Shown here piece by piece: positions 7,256-12,242 of a stretch of DNA of 12,242 nt. Position 1 is the first letter of the stretch; the number at the start of each line of letters is the position of its first letter. The stretch comes from an uncultured Clostridia bacterium (GTDB lineage Bacteria; Bacillota; Clostridia; Saccharofermentanales; Saccharofermentanaceae). Below the pieces are notes generated by a model. That model was not told the DNA's origin, did not search any database, and was given only the letters and a program-made list of their open reading frames with translations. The position numbers were made by a program, and so were the translations under genes. The stretch lies in contig CAMJGB010000034.1 of NCBI GenBank assembly GCA_946405115.1, positions 1 to 12,242 on the forward strand, written 5' to 3'.

Positions 7256-8323
7256 TTACTCTTTGTTTATTGTTTTCCACATCCTCTCAAGATCCGTCGC
7301 CTTGAGGTAATCTATCGCTTTTTCTATGGCTTCCATGCACGTCTTGCCGAGCGAGTCGTGAAGCATGATACTCTCAGCATCGCCCATGAAGTTTAAGTTC
7401 TTCACATCGTAGTCGGGGTCCGCGTCGAACTTGAGTGCGATGCTTTTCGCTTTGTTAAGGCACTCCTCCGCCTGCTTTCTGTCCTTCGACTTAAGCTCGA
7501 TGTAGGAAAGCGCCGTCAGGTAGAAGCAGTCGTACTTGTCGAGCGCGTTGGGCTTGTTGTTCTTGCGGTACATCGCGTTCTCCTTAAGACCCGCGTCGAT
7601 GAGCGCCCTCGCCTCCTCGAAACGCCCCCTTCCCACGTAGCACTTGATTTTCGTCGTCATGAGGTTGATCCTGTCGCCCATCTGCTTCACGAGCGCCTGC
7701 GTGAGGTACTCGTCTGCCTGCTTGTAGTCGCCCTTGTTCGCGAGAAGCTGGCCGATTCTGATGTCGAACATGCCGCCCGCGTTGTGTGTTTTATATATCG
7801 CGAGCGCCTCGTCCGTGTCGCCCATGAGCTGGCTTATGATCGCGAGCTGCCCGTAGATAATCGTCTCGTTGATGCTCGGGTCGCTGTTCTGCGAGATAAG
7901 CGTAATCGACTGCTCGAACAACTCCTTCGAACGCCTAAGGTACTTCTTGTTATTGGGGTTGATTCCGTACACGCCGTACATGAGCGCGCACTCGAACACA
8001 ACAGCGAAGTTATGCGGGTACTTCTTGAGCGCTTTCTCCGCCTCCGAGGGTCCGTCGGGATCCATCACATACGCCATCTTCCTCAAGCGGTCCGCGAGCA
8101 CCTCGATCCTGTTGTCGCGCGCCTCGAACCCTATGAGCACATCAAGGGAAGTGTCGAAGAAATCCGCCATCTCGAGTATGAGCGACAGGTCCGGCGTGGA
8201 AAGCCCTGCCTCCCACTTATGCACCGCGCCCACGGTAACGCCGAACACCTCCGCAAGCTTCTCCTGCGTAAGGCCTCTTTCCTTGCGAAAAGCTCTTATG
8301 TTAGTTGCTAAGTTGTTGTTCAT
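7256..8323 (-). CDS. XRE-family HTH regulator with TPR-like C-terminal domain
   Basis: 355 aa. Residues 9-63 are a Cro/C1-type helix-turn-helix: NIRAFRKERGLTQEKLAE, recognition helix around TVGAVHKWE (30-38), then STPDLSLI and the closing LDVLIG. The remaining 280 residues are alpha-helical, with repeated TPR-like phrases (for example YGQLAIISQLMGDTDEALAIY, GDYKQADEYLTQAL, GRGRFEEARALIDAG, DRKQAEECLNKA). This layout is that of sensor-regulators in which TPRs bind a peptide or protein partner and control DNA binding. It starts at 8323 with AAGGAG seven bases upstream, inside the end of the upstream membrane-protein gene (23-base overlap), so the two are co-expressed. Base composition is visibly richer in G+C than nearby genes (36 of 60 bases in 7681-7740, against 26 of 60 in 10321-10380). 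The DNA target and ligand are unknown; autoregulation of the pair is likely but inferred. Confidence 0.9.
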   Translation of the reverse strand: MNNNLATNIRAFRKERGLTQEKLAEVFGVTVGAVHKWEAGLSTPDLSLILEMADFFDTSLDVLIGFEARDNRIEVLADRLRKMAYVMDPDGPSEAEKALKKYPHNFAVVFECALMYGVYGINPNNKKYLRRSKELFEQSITLISQNSDPSINETIIYGQLAIISQLMGDTDEALAIYKTHNAGGMFDIRIGQLLANKGDYKQADEYLTQALVKQMGDRINLMTTKIKCYVGRGRFEEARALIDAGLKENAMYRKNNKPNALDKYDCFYLTALSYIELKSKDRKQAEECLNKAKSIALKFDADPDYDVKNLNFMGDAESIMLHDSLGKTCMEAIEKAIDYLKATDLERMWKTINKE

Positions 8324-8828
8324 TAGTGTTCTCCTTATGTGTTCTGCTGCCCGGTGTCGCGAGTTTGACGATCGCCAGTATCATGGTAAGCATTGATATA
8401 GCTGTTATGATCAGGCTTAATATCGAGCGGACGCTTGGGTTATTAAGCGCGTTGTAGTTCAGGTTAGATAACGGAAAATTATCTTGGCAGTAAAGCGTGC
8501 TCGAATTGCCTATGTTAAAAACCAGTGTACAGGTCTGACCGTTGCTGTCTTCGATTCTTAGATTGCGAACGTCTAAGTAAGGATTCCCATCCTCATCGCG
8601 AAGCCCCTCAAACTCACCGTCATCATTTACTACCAAGCCGGCAACCGCCATGCAATGGCATCTTATGCCGTCAGGGTAATAGTGGTACGCCTCTCTGATG
8701 TAAACTCCTTCTTTCAGAGTTACCTGGTTCTGTGCCGGGTTTGTCTGTAAGAGTCCGAAGATCGCCGCGATTACTGCAGCGACAGATACCAATAATGTTA
8801 TCCACCAACCAATCTGCTTCATTTCCAT
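8301..8828 (-). CDS. Two-pass membrane protein with cysteine-bearing outer loop, unknown function
   Basis: 175 aa, family not recognised. Hydrophobic segments at about 8-27 and 135-157 flank an outer domain (28-134) with four cysteines (C57, C59, C100, C114) that could form two disulfides, and beta-type phrases such as GVYIREAYHYY and VRNLRIED. The C-terminal tail (158-175, TPGSRTHKENTNEQQ) is hydrophilic and probably cytosolic. Two starts are possible: ATG at 8828, only three bases after AAAAGGGG, or ATG at 8822, nine bases after it; the second gives the more usual MKQIGWW start and may be the real one. Its last 23 bases overlap the HTH-TPR gene, so the pair forms one unit. By analogy with other membrane-protein/HTH pairs it could sense an outside signal or be the regulator's target, but nothing in the sequence proves this. 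Confidence 0.8.
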   Translation of the reverse strand: MEMKQIGWWITLLVSVAAVIAAIFGLLQTNPAQNQVTLKEGVYIREAYHYYPDGIRCHCMAVAGLVVNDDGEFEGLRDEDGNPYLDVRNLRIEDSNGQTCTLVFNIGNSSTLYCQDNFPLSNLNYNALNNPSVRSILSLIITAISMLTMILAIVKLATPGSRTHKENTNEQQLSN

Positions 8829-8936
8829 ATTCCCCTTTTGTGATCAAGACTTTCAGTATGTGTGCTTATGTCTTGATTGTATGGGCTGGGTGTGTGGAAA
8901 TGAATAGATTATCAGTAGCATTAGAATAGCAGATTT

Positions 8937-8951
8937 TATACTGATAGTATA
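8937..8951. repeat. 15-bp palindrome TATACT-GAT-AGTATA, candidate operator
   Basis: Perfect six-base arms around three central bases, in the divergent gap between the membrane-protein/HTH operon and the HIT gene. The same palindrome with a different centre (TAC) lies at 11336-11350 in the other divergent gap. It ends about 42 bases before the likely HIT transcription start. Each arm also resembles a -10 hexamer, so overlapping promoters on both strands are an alternative. Confidence 0.5.
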
Positions 8952-8977
8952 GGTAGGGTGCGTGTTGTTTTGTTTTG

Positions 8978-8986
8978 TGTTATAGT
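8978..8986 (+). promoter_or_regulatory. Extended -10 promoter of the HIT gene
   Basis: TGT followed directly by TATAGT (8981-8986) forms a TGnTATAGT extended -10 element; no good -35 sits 16-18 bases upstream, which extended -10 promoters tolerate. Transcription would start near 8993, about 32 bases before the start codon at 9025. Confidence 0.5.
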
Positions 8987-9024
8987 CTCCTCGGATAACA
9001 GATAGATATAAGGAGTTTTTTGTT

Positions 9025-9420
9025 ATGTGCTTATTTTGCGACATCGCTGAACACAAGTTTGAAGCCAACATCGTATGCGAGACTGAGAAGACGATTTCTT
9101 TCTTAGATATCGCGCCCGCGAACGAAGGTCACACGCTCATCATCCCTAAGATGCATGTAGATTCAATCCTCGATCTGCCGGATGACTATGTTATGGAGAT
9201 CTTAGGCGTTTCCAGAAAGATAATCAGAGCATTCAAGAAGGTCTACGGCGCAGAAGGTTACGGAGTTATGCAAAACGGCGGCAAGAACTGCGAGTTCGGC
9301 CACTTCCACTTCCATGTATTTCCCAGACTCGAGAACGACGGCTACGACTGGATCTACCCTGAGGGAGAGAAAGAAGTGTCCAAAGCCGTGGCGGCTAAGA
9401 TTGCTGATGCAATGGAGTGA
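9025..9420 (+). CDS. HIT-family (histidine triad) nucleotide hydrolase/transferase
   Basis: 131 aa. The histidine-triad motif GHFHFHVFPR has H93, H95 and H97; family members use the middle histidine to attack nucleoside phosphoramidates or dinucleoside polyphosphates. Other family marks are LDIAPANEGHTLIIPKMH at 27-44, with H36 and H44, and the NGG at 84-86 that precedes the active site. The N-terminal CLFC (C2, C5) with later histidines is the zinc pair seen in Hint-type members. Length is typical for a complete HIT protein, so a general nucleotide-phosphoramidase or AP4A-type hydrolase is likely; the in-cell substrate is unknown. ATG at 9025 with AAGGAG nine bases upstream. It appears monocistronic, divergent from the membrane-protein/HTH operon and convergent with the 537-aa membrane protein. 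No ordinary terminator with a T-run follows; instead a cluster of inverted repeats begins four bases after the stop. Confidence 0.94.
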   Translation: MCLFCDIAEHKFEANIVCETEKTISFLDIAPANEGHTLIIPKMHVDSILDLPDDYVMEILGVSRKIIRAFKKVYGAEGYGVMQNGGKNCEFGHFHFHVFPRLENDGYDWIYPEGEKEVSKAVAAKIADAME

Positions 9421-9423
9421 GTT

Positions 9424-9474
9424 TTTGACTTCAAGTCTGACTCAACCCCATGTTGAGTCACAATCTGAGTCAAA
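9424..9474. repeat. Four-arm inverted-repeat unit 1
   Basis: Outer arms TTTGACT (9424-9430) and AGTCAAA (9468-9474) enclose a hairpin with a perfect nine-base stem, TGACTCAAC (9438-9446) and GTTGAGTCA (9452-9460), loop CCCAT. TGAGTCA occurs twice (9454-9460 and 9466-9472), so alternative pairings exist. First of three similar units of 50-51 bases between the convergent HIT and 537-aa genes. No T-run follows on either strand. Confidence 0.75.
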
Positions 9475-9496
9475 CTATCCTGCTTACCACCCGGCT

Positions 9497-9546
9497 GTTG
9501 TCTCAATCATTGTCTCAGCCTCAGCTTGAGACAACAAACGAGACAA
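9497..9546. repeat. Four-arm inverted-repeat unit 2
   Basis: Arms in order are GTTGTCTCAA (9497-9506), TTGTCTCA (9510-9517), TTGAGACAAC (9526-9535) and GAGACAA (9540-9546). They can pair crosswise (arms 1 with 3, ten bases, and 2 with 4, seven bases) as a pseudoknot, or nested (2 with 3, eight bases, inside 1 with 4, seven bases). All arms are copies of TTGTCTC or its complement, so two conformations compete. Confidence 0.75.
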
Positions 9547-9559
9547 ATATGCCCGTATT

Positions 9560-9609
9560 TTGTCTGAACTGTTGTCTCAAACCACTACTCAGACAACGAA
9601 CGAGACAAC
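9560..9609. repeat. Four-arm inverted-repeat unit 3
   Basis: Arms in order are TTGTCTGA (9560-9567), GTTGTCTC (9571-9578), TCAGACAA (9589-9596) and GAGACAAC (9602-9609). Crosswise pairing gives two perfect eight-base stems; nested pairing gives only seven and six bases because the G of the first arm matches only the C of the third. Spacers of 3, 10 and 5 bases resemble the 3, 8 and 4 of unit 2. The unit ends nine bases from the stop of the 537-aa gene. Confidence 0.75.
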
Positions 9610-9618
9610 AATCCTCAC

Positions 9619-11232
9619 TCACGCGGGTTCTGCAATCACTTCGCCGCCCCACTCGACAAGGGTGAGGCCGGAGCGATCAGCAAGACAAGGGTTCATAGAC
9701 TCAAGATCCTGAGGGGGCAGATCAACATAATCAGAAGATTCATACCACAGCATGTTGATGCGGACGGTTACATCAGGAGCAGGAGTAACAATTAAACCAG
9801 CAGCATCCTCATATGCACCAGTCTGGAATGTGATTACGTTGTACTCGCTGTCTTCCATCAACGGGAGCCAGTACGACATGAAGTCAGCAGTTTCCCTCTC
9901 ATTAAGACCAAGCTCCGCCAATGCTTCATTCAGGAAGACTTCAGTATCACTTCCACGCACACAGAATCCTCGGCTTAAATCATAATCCATATTGAGAGTT
10001 GCCTCCCAGAAAAGGAACGGATAAGAATTGCCGTCTTCATCCTCCAGCACACCGTCAGACGAGGCAGTAACAGTCCATCCGCAGGACTCATCATAAAGCG
10101 GATAAGTGACATCAAGCTCGCCATCGAGATCAAGCATGACATTGATCAATTCATCCTCGTCATTCTCATCGTAAAGATAGATGATCGGTGCGTGGGCTCT
10201 TACAGTAGTCGCCGCATTTTTGGCTTTTTGAATATAAGTGCGAACAGACAAGACCAATACGCCGATCAACACCAAACTGATGACAAACAAGATCAGTCCA
10301 ACGACAAGCTTGTCTTTCTTCTTCAAGGAGATAACGACAAACACCACCGATGCGATAACCAAGAACAAAGGAACAGTGATTGTGTTAGAAAGCAACGTCG
10401 CATGCAACGCATCTTTAACGGTGCACAAGAACCTGTTCCCGTAGTAGCTTAAAGAGAGCTGAGTATAAGACAGGAACAAGAACACTTTGATGACAAGAAA
10501 CACCAGCAAAGATGAAAGGATATATACCAACTTCCAGGATCTCTCAGGATTCGACTTAAGCTTCTTCAGCACAAAATAGAGACCCACGAGAACTCCGATC
10601 TCAATAGCAATCGAGGGCAAAGATCTCAATATGACTGATGTAACTACATGAGTTTTGGCAGACTTAACCTGAGACTTAAGTTCGGCAACACTTTGAACAA
10701 CCGTATCATAATCACGATTATCAACAACCTGAGTAAGAATCCTTTCGCCATAAATATCAACACGGTACTCGAAAGTTATCTCATCGCCCTGCCTTATAAC
10801 CCTGTCAACTCCGTCGCTGAAGATGAATTCCGTCTCCGAATAGGCATAATAGCAACGACCGTAACCCGTGCCATCGTCAATGTAGATTTTAAGGCGGGTC
10901 CATTTACCGTCCCCGCGCGTTCTCAACGCTTGAATCTCAGTTATGTGCGCGCCGCCGGAACTTACATCATCGGAACTTTCAGCACCTGAATTATCAGAAT
11001 CAGAAACCGGAACTTCGGAAATGGCATCAATGACAGCAATGCTGTAAGGATTAATCCTCTCCGCATCAAACTTACTGTAGTCGCCTAACTCGTTCTCCGA
11101 CAGATCGTATTCCAAAATCCCATACTCACGCTGTATGTCCACGAACTCATTATCGATAGCAATCCCCATCCAGCTGTAATTAAAAAAGTACAACATCAGC
11201 GCAGCGAGCACCACATAAATTATCTTCTTCAT
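9619..11232 (-). CDS. Five-pass membrane protein with large outer C-terminal (IIYLY...VEWGG) domain
   Basis: 537 aa from the ATG at 11232, chosen because AGGAGAGAGGG lies just upstream and MKKIIYVV opens a membrane segment; the frame stays open 22 codons further, but that extension has no ribosome binding site and runs over the likely promoter. Membrane segments are at about 4-24, 198-222, 234-256, 280-303 and 309-330. Positive loops KKLKSNPERSWK and KKKDK lie inside, placing residues 25-197 and 331-537 outside. The first outer part has a S/D/G-rich linker (76-95) and a beta-rich region (96-175). The C-terminal domain (348-530) begins APIIYLYDEN and contains CGWTVTASSDG, LFWEATL, ADFMSYWLPLM, VITFQTGAY and VEWGG (526-530). 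I recognise this pattern from uncharacterised surface proteins of Firmicutes that usually begin KPxIYLYP. Function unknown; a cell-surface role is inferred. Monocistronic, divergent from pheS and convergent with the HIT gene. Confidence 0.85.
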   Translation of the reverse strand: MKKIIYVVLAALMLYFFNYSWMGIAIDNEFVDIQREYGILEYDLSENELGDYSKFDAERINPYSIAVIDAISEVPVSDSDNSGAESSDDVSSGGAHITEIQALRTRGDGKWTRLKIYIDDGTGYGRCYYAYSETEFIFSDGVDRVIRQGDEITFEYRVDIYGERILTQVVDNRDYDTVVQSVAELKSQVKSAKTHVVTSVILRSLPSIAIEIGVLVGLYFVLKKLKSNPERSWKLVYILSSLLVFLVIKVFLFLSYTQLSLSYYGNRFLCTVKDALHATLLSNTITVPLFLVIASVVFVVISLKKKDKLVVGLILFVISLVLIGVLVLSVRTYIQKAKNAATTVRAHAPIIYLYDENDEDELINVMLDLDGELDVTYPLYDESCGWTVTASSDGVLEDEDGNSYPFLFWEATLNMDYDLSRGFCVRGSDTEVFLNEALAELGLNERETADFMSYWLPLMEDSEYNVITFQTGAYEDAAGLIVTPAPDVTVRINMLWYESSDYVDLPPQDLESMNPCLADRSGLTLVEWGGEVIAEPA

Positions 11233-11274
11233 ATCCCTCTCTCCTATCCCGGCGGTATAAAAACTGTTAGCTTG

Positions 11275-11303
11275 ATTATAGGAAGCGGGCCGTAACAATT
11301 GAA
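11275..11303 (-). promoter_or_regulatory. Possible promoter of the 537-aa membrane protein gene
   Basis: On the minus strand a perfect TATAAT (11280-11275) has TTCAAT (11303-11298) 17 bases upstream. It would start transcription about 35 bases before the start codon at 11232. The -10 is strong and the -35 only fair. It lies about 55 bases from the palindrome at 11334-11352. Confidence 0.5.
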
Positions 11304-11333
11304 TGCACCAACAATATAATCAGAAGAGGAATT

Positions 11334-11352
11334 ATTATACTTACAGTATAAT
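11334..11352. repeat. 19-bp palindrome ATTATACT-TAC-AGTATAAT, candidate operator
   Basis: Perfect eight-base arms around TAC, centred between the divergent promoters of the 537-aa gene and pheS. Its inner 15 bases repeat the palindrome at 8937-8951. It also contains a TATAAT on each strand (11347-11352 plus; 11339-11334 minus), but neither has a good -35, so I favour a protein-binding site over a promoter pair, without certainty. Confidence 0.55.
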
Positions 11353-11365
11353 TTGCTCTCTTTCC

Positions 11366-11394
11366 TTGCTTTTTTATTAATGCGTATGTACAAT
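11366..11394 (+). promoter_or_regulatory. Promoter of the T-box/pheS transcript
   Basis: TTGCTT (11366-11371) and TACAAT (11389-11394) are exactly 17 bases apart. The predicted start near 11401 is where the T-box structure begins, which strongly supports the call. Confidence 0.7.
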
Positions 11395-11400
11395 CGGTTC

Positions 11401-11684
11401 AGCAATGAAAGTGCGTAAGTAGTCTTTCTATGACAGGTAAAGAGAGTCGTGTCACCGGCTGAAAGCACGACCCCGGGGTATTAAGATGAATTTCAACACT
11501 GGAGCGTTCTGCGAAAACGGCACACGCTGAGTAAGCAGATGCAGGCGCAGCATTAAAGGCGCGAGCAAGAGCGAAAAGCAAAAGCCAAGAAGCACTGCTT
11601 TTCGAACATGGGTGGTACCGCGAAGGTGCAGAATAAATGCGAATTCGTCCCATGGCAATGACACGTTGCCATGGGATTTTTATA
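11401..11684 (+). promoter_or_regulatory. T-box leader (tRNA-Phe sensing) upstream of pheS
   Basis: The leader senses uncharged tRNA-Phe and allows pheS transcription when phenylalanine charging is low. The T-box core GGGTGGTACCGCG begins at 11610. Stem I is visible: TCGTG and CACGA close its apical loop (about 11448-11470), TCTT (11421-11424) can pair with AAGA further 3', and the AGTA of the specifier loop faces GAATTTCAACACT. The codon at 11492-11494 is TTC followed by A, the expected Phe specifier. The antiterminator can form by pairing ATGGG (11608-11612) with CCCAT (11649-11653); the same CCCAT is the 5' arm of the terminator, so the two structures exclude each other. Boundaries are approximate. 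Confidence 0.92.
11648..11681 (+). terminator. Regulated intrinsic terminator of the T-box leader
   Basis: Eleven perfect base pairs, TCCCATGGCAA (11648-11658) with TTGCCATGGGA (11666-11676), a seven-base loop and then TTTTT (11677-11681). Its 5' arm shares CCCAT with the T-box antiterminator, so it forms when charged tRNA-Phe prevails. It lies 35 bases upstream of the pheS start codon. Confidence 0.9.
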
Positions 11685-11716
11685 TGCCAGAGGCGAGAAA
11701 GAAACAGGAGGAACAC

Positions 11717-12242
11717 ATGGCGGAACTTAGCGAATTGAACGAGAAGCTTGCCCAGATCAAGGCTCAGATCGAGTCTGACCTTAAGGGCATCAATCAAGCC
11801 AAGGGTATCTATGAGTACAGAAAGAGAGTCATGGATGCAAAGGAAGGCCAGATCGGATCTCTCATGAGAGAGATGGGCAAGATCCCGAAGGAGATGAAGG
11901 CCGACTACGGTAAGAAGGTAAACGAGATCAAGACCTGGGCGCAGGAGAAGTTCGATGCACTCGATGCAGAGCTCAAGGCACAGGAGATGAAGGCACGTTA
12001 TCTTCAGGAGTCCATCGACGTTACGCTTCCTTCCAAGAAGCTTAAGAAGGGTTATCTCCACCCCAACACACAGGTAAAGAACCAGATCGTCGACATCTTC
12101 GGATCCATGGGTTTCTCAGTATACGAAGGAAACGAGATCGAGACAGATCACTACAACTTCACAGCATTGAACATCCCGCAGGATCACCCTTCACGTGACA
12201 TGCAGGATACATTCTATTTAAGCCCTGAGTTCCTTTTGAGAA
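11717..12242 (+). CDS. pheS: Phenylalanyl-tRNA synthetase alpha subunit, 3' end outside window
   Basis: 175 codons are present of about 340 usual. The product charges tRNA-Phe with phenylalanine as a cytosolic alpha2-beta2 enzyme with PheT. Residues 1-90 are the charged helical coiled-coil arm typical of PheS (LNEKLAQIKAQIESDL and onwards). From H115 the class II catalytic core begins: HPNTQVKNQIVDIFGSMGF (motif 1), then EGNEIETDHYNFTALNIPQD, then HPSRDMQDTFYL, all strongly conserved in PheS. The ATG at 11717 is fixed by AGGAGG five bases upstream. Control is by the T-box leader with a Phe specifier in front, which independently confirms the identity. pheT would be expected just beyond the right edge. 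Nothing odd is seen in the visible part. Confidence 0.97.
   Translation, partial: MAELSELNEKLAQIKAQIESDLKGINQAKGIYEYRKRVMDAKEGQIGSLMREMGKIPKEMKADYGKKVNEIKTWAQEKFDALDAELKAQEMKARYLQESIDVTLPSKKLKKGYLHPNTQVKNQIVDIFGSMGFSVYEGNEIETDHYNFTALNIPQDHPSRDMQDTFYLSPEFLLR

Noticed and set aside
7784..8396. Two 175-codon open frames on the plus strand
   Set aside because: They lie opposite the HTH-TPR gene, whose protein has clear domains. Both lack a ribosome binding site and give low-complexity, family-less proteins; the G+C-rich gene simply leaves its other strand open.
9424..9474. Ordinary intrinsic terminator after the HIT gene
   Set aside because: The nine-base stem is good, but no T-run follows it on either strand.
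9424..9609. CRISPR array
   Set aside because: The units are internally self-complementary and diverged, with no constant direct repeat separated by unique spacers and no cas genes nearby.
9314..9665. Two 71-codon plus-strand frames over the end of HIT and the repeat cluster
   Set aside because: No ribosome binding site, they overlap real genes at both ends, and their repeated residues only reflect the DNA repeats.
10909..10917. RGD triplet (residues 106-108) in the outer part of the 537-aa protein as an integrin ligand
   Set aside because: A three-residue match in an otherwise unrelated sequence is expected by chance.
11233..11298. N-terminal extension of the 537-aa protein by 22 residues
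   Set aside because: The extension lacks a ribosome binding site and overlaps the likely -10 element; the MKK start has a strong site and begins a membrane segment.
11399..12061. 220-codon open frame on the minus strand
   Set aside because: It runs opposite the T-box leader and pheS, both identified by strong motifs, and gives leucine-rich nonsense.

Overview
The window reads as part of a Firmicutes (class Clostridia) chromosome, probably from a gut or rumen anaerobe of the Lachnospiraceae/Oscillospiraceae type. The basis is the strong AGGAGG-type ribosome binding sites, a T-box leader on a tRNA synthetase gene, a lipoprotein with a Gram-positive style signal, a large PAS/GGDEF/EAL protein, and families I recognise from gut Clostridia. 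The assignment is inference from style and gene families, not a database match.

Layout: seven of the nine complete or nearly complete genes to the left of 11.3 kb plus one more lie on the minus strand. From the left edge, a c-di-GMP signalling gene (minus, 3' end outside the window) has three PAS-like repeats, an active-looking GGDEF, a degenerate GGDEF and the start of an EAL domain. Behind it (6325 down to 2878, minus) is a tightly packed four-gene operon: a double zinc-ribbon membrane protein, a small membrane protein, a cation diffusion facilitator with a manganese-exporter-like metal site, and a PHP-domain metal-dependent phosphoesterase. A promoter overlapped by a long dyad precedes it. 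Next come a secreted lipoprotein with a cystatin-like QVVSG motif (7116-6466) and a two-gene unit (8828-7256) in which a two-pass membrane protein overlaps an HTH-TPR regulator by 23 bases. The regulator gene looks richer in G+C than its neighbours.

A plus-strand HIT-family gene (9025-9420) converges on a minus-strand five-pass membrane protein with a large surface domain (11232-9619). The 198-base convergent gap is filled by three successive units of about 50 bases, each built from four self-complementary arms. Finally, reading right, a promoter, a complete T-box leader with Phe (TTC) specifier and terminator, and the 5' part of pheS occupy 11366-12242.

Themes: metal handling (CDF, PHP and zinc-ribbon proteins together), cell-surface proteins of unknown function (lipoprotein, 175-aa and 537-aa membrane proteins), and nucleotide or tRNA-linked signalling. 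A 15-bp palindrome TATACTNNNAGTATA occurs in both divergent intergenic regions (8937-8951 and 11336-11350) and may be a shared operator. The most unusual sequence is the four-arm repeat cluster at 9424-9609.
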